DNA from: Poecilobothrus nobilitatus
Taxonomy: Eukaryota; Arthropoda; Insecta; Diptera; Dolichopodidae
Direction: 5' to 3'
DNA: 64,000 bases
NCBI GenBank assembly: GCA_947095535.1
Contig: OX352774.1
Location: forward strand, 223,312,965 to 223,376,964
Position numbers and translations under genes: made by a program. Below the pieces are notes generated by a model. It saw only the letters and a list, made by a program, of their open reading frames with translations. It made no database searches and was not told the DNA's origin. Below are positions 62,507 through 64,000 of the stretch, in pieces. Positions within the stretch are counted from its first letter, which is position 1; every line of letters starts with the position of its first letter.

Positions 62507-63799
62507 AAAAATATTTAGGTTTTTTTTTAGATATAAATAATATAACCCAATATATACTTTTATAATAATTTACTTTTTATAAAAGTGCCACCGACGGCAA
62601 TCGAATCCATAATTTTATTTTATGATGCTTATATTAATCAGATGTTTTTACAGTTTACATTAAGTTATGTAAGTATATGACAGCAAGAAATGAAAAAGAC
62701 ATTCCCTTTTTTTTATTAAAATATTTATTTTCTCTAATATATATTATTGAATATATAGAAAATGACCAAACTAATAAGAAAAGAAGATATTGCCGGAATA
62801 TTTTAGCATATGTGTTGTGGTCGAAAGTTTGGGTATTCGCTATAGTGGTTAGGTGTTTTTCCAAATTGTTTATATATGTAGTAATAATGCCTTTGCTTTC
62901 TTATTTATTCATTTATTTTCATATCCAATAGTTTATTTAATCTAATATTATTTTATTTATTATATACATGTATTTAGCAATTTTAATAAAAAAATACAAC
63001 AAATTATATTAAGCATTATGTTATATGATTAATATGATATGGTTAAAACTAATATAAATATAACTGCTCGAAATATAACTTTCTCATATAATTTCCACTA
63101 TTAATAATGAAGAAATGAAATGTTTGATTTATACTGGCCCTTCCAGTATAATCTACTTATGTGAATAATTTTTAGTTAGTCCGAATGTTTTCTGAAATAA
63201 AATTATAGATAAACAAATATTCTATATTATATTATTAATGGGCCTAAGTAGAGCCCATTTAGAATATGAATTAGAATATTTTTAAAATCTCCTAAAAGCA
63301 AAAATCAATTATATTCATAAGATTTTTAAATAATTGTTTATTTAAGAACTAAGTTTTCTTTTACAAAAAACGAAAAACTTGCACAGTATATAAGTAATTT
63401 CTAAACATAAAAATTAATTTTAGCAACTTTTGATGGGGCCAATGTTGTTTTTCATTTGATACCTCCTCTTTAAGCTAGAAATCTAACTAATACTACTTTC
63501 AAATGATGTGGGAAATTTACCTTCTGCTTCAATTTATTATAAATTGGAATTTACTTTTTTAAACATATTTTTTGCTCACACAATTTTTTAGATTCAGCTG
63601 ACAACAACATTTTGTAATTATTTCAAAATTATGTAATTCTTATATACATGGATACATTTAATTCAGTAGTGATGTTAATTTATAATTATTTCATTATTTT
63701 AGTTATGTTTTTTTTTTAGTTTTGACTTAGTGGTAACATCAATATTTTATTCTTGAATTTTGATTTACCTAATATGCCCATATATATATATAGCATTTT
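62507..63799. other. No gene recognised
   Basis: AT-rich sequence between the short Helentron-like element and the terminal minisatellite. Open frames at 62655-62931 on both strands overlap each other and are low-complexity. Confidence 0.4.
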
Positions 63800-63990
63800 T
63801 CGATTAAATGAACCCATTTTCAAATTAAACGAAACCATTTTCAAATTAAACTAAACCTTTCTCAAAGTAAATTAAACTATTTTCAGAGTAAATGAAACTA
63901 TTTTTAAACTAAATGAAACTATTTTCAAATAGAAAATTTATTTAAATGAAACCTTTTTCAAATAGAATGAAACCACCTTTTTGCAGTCAA
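63800..63990. repeat. Degenerate ~22-bp minisatellite at the window edge
   Basis: Eight or so units of the form AAATTAAACGAAACCATTTTC, drifting to AAATGAAACTATTTTCAAA. It continues to the end of the window, so its full length is unknown. Confidence 0.75.
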
Positions 63991-64000
63991 ATACAACTTT

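Overview
The window is a very AT-rich stretch of animal nuclear DNA, most likely from an insect and probably a fly. The evidence is a Shox-type homeobox gene with insect-like intron structure, short AT-rich introns beside very long ones, a tRNA-derived SINE, and Helitron-like repeats resembling the DINE-1/INE-1 (Helentron) group known from flies. The species cannot be named. Most of the longer single-frame open stretches are chance products of AT-rich or repeated DNA; the real genes are split into exons and were rebuilt here from splice signals and phase.

Two genes are well supported. (1) On the minus strand, a complete Shox/SHOX2-family paired-like homeodomain transcription factor is encoded by seven coding exons between about 40000 and 14715. 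All seven join in phase to give 414 residues: an N-terminal FVSKSF motif, a homeodomain split over three exons, and a C-terminal OAR motif just before the stop. Its second intron is 15.5 kb long and full of mobile-element debris. (2) On the plus strand, converging with Shox, is an unrecognised single-pass membrane protein (10697-14038). Its transmembrane segment lies in the terminal exon, and two tandem paralogous terminal exons are present, one coding an acidic tail and one a basic tail. A third candidate is an isolated minus-strand membrane-protein exon at 2956-3284.

The rest is mobile DNA. It includes five copies of one tRNA-derived SINE plus a related tRNA-like head; LINE fragments at 1.9, 7.8, 23.8, 25.1, 52.2 and 53.0 kb; a decayed piggyBac-like transposase (30.9-32.6 kb); two GGTG-ended terminal-inverted-repeat elements with about 9-bp target duplications (12.7 and 18.6 kb); a long-arm foldback element (16.9-18.3 kb); a TA-flanked MITE (23.0 kb); and three near-complete Helentron-like elements (44.2, 54.1 and 61.8 kb). 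These last share both ends but differ in internal ~145-bp tandem repeat number. An ~88-bp repeat module recurs at about a dozen places and sits inside three structurally unlike inverted-repeat elements.

Layout: 0-10 kb, repeats and one orphan exon; 10.7-14.0 kb, the plus-strand membrane-protein gene; 14.7-40.0 kb, Shox with its mobile-element-filled introns; 40.3-40.8 kb, an unidentified decayed coding block; 44-46 kb and 47-55 kb, repeat-dense blocks; 55-61.7 kb, featureless AT-rich DNA; 61.8-62.5 kb, the third Helentron-like element; 63.8-64 kb, a degenerate minisatellite.
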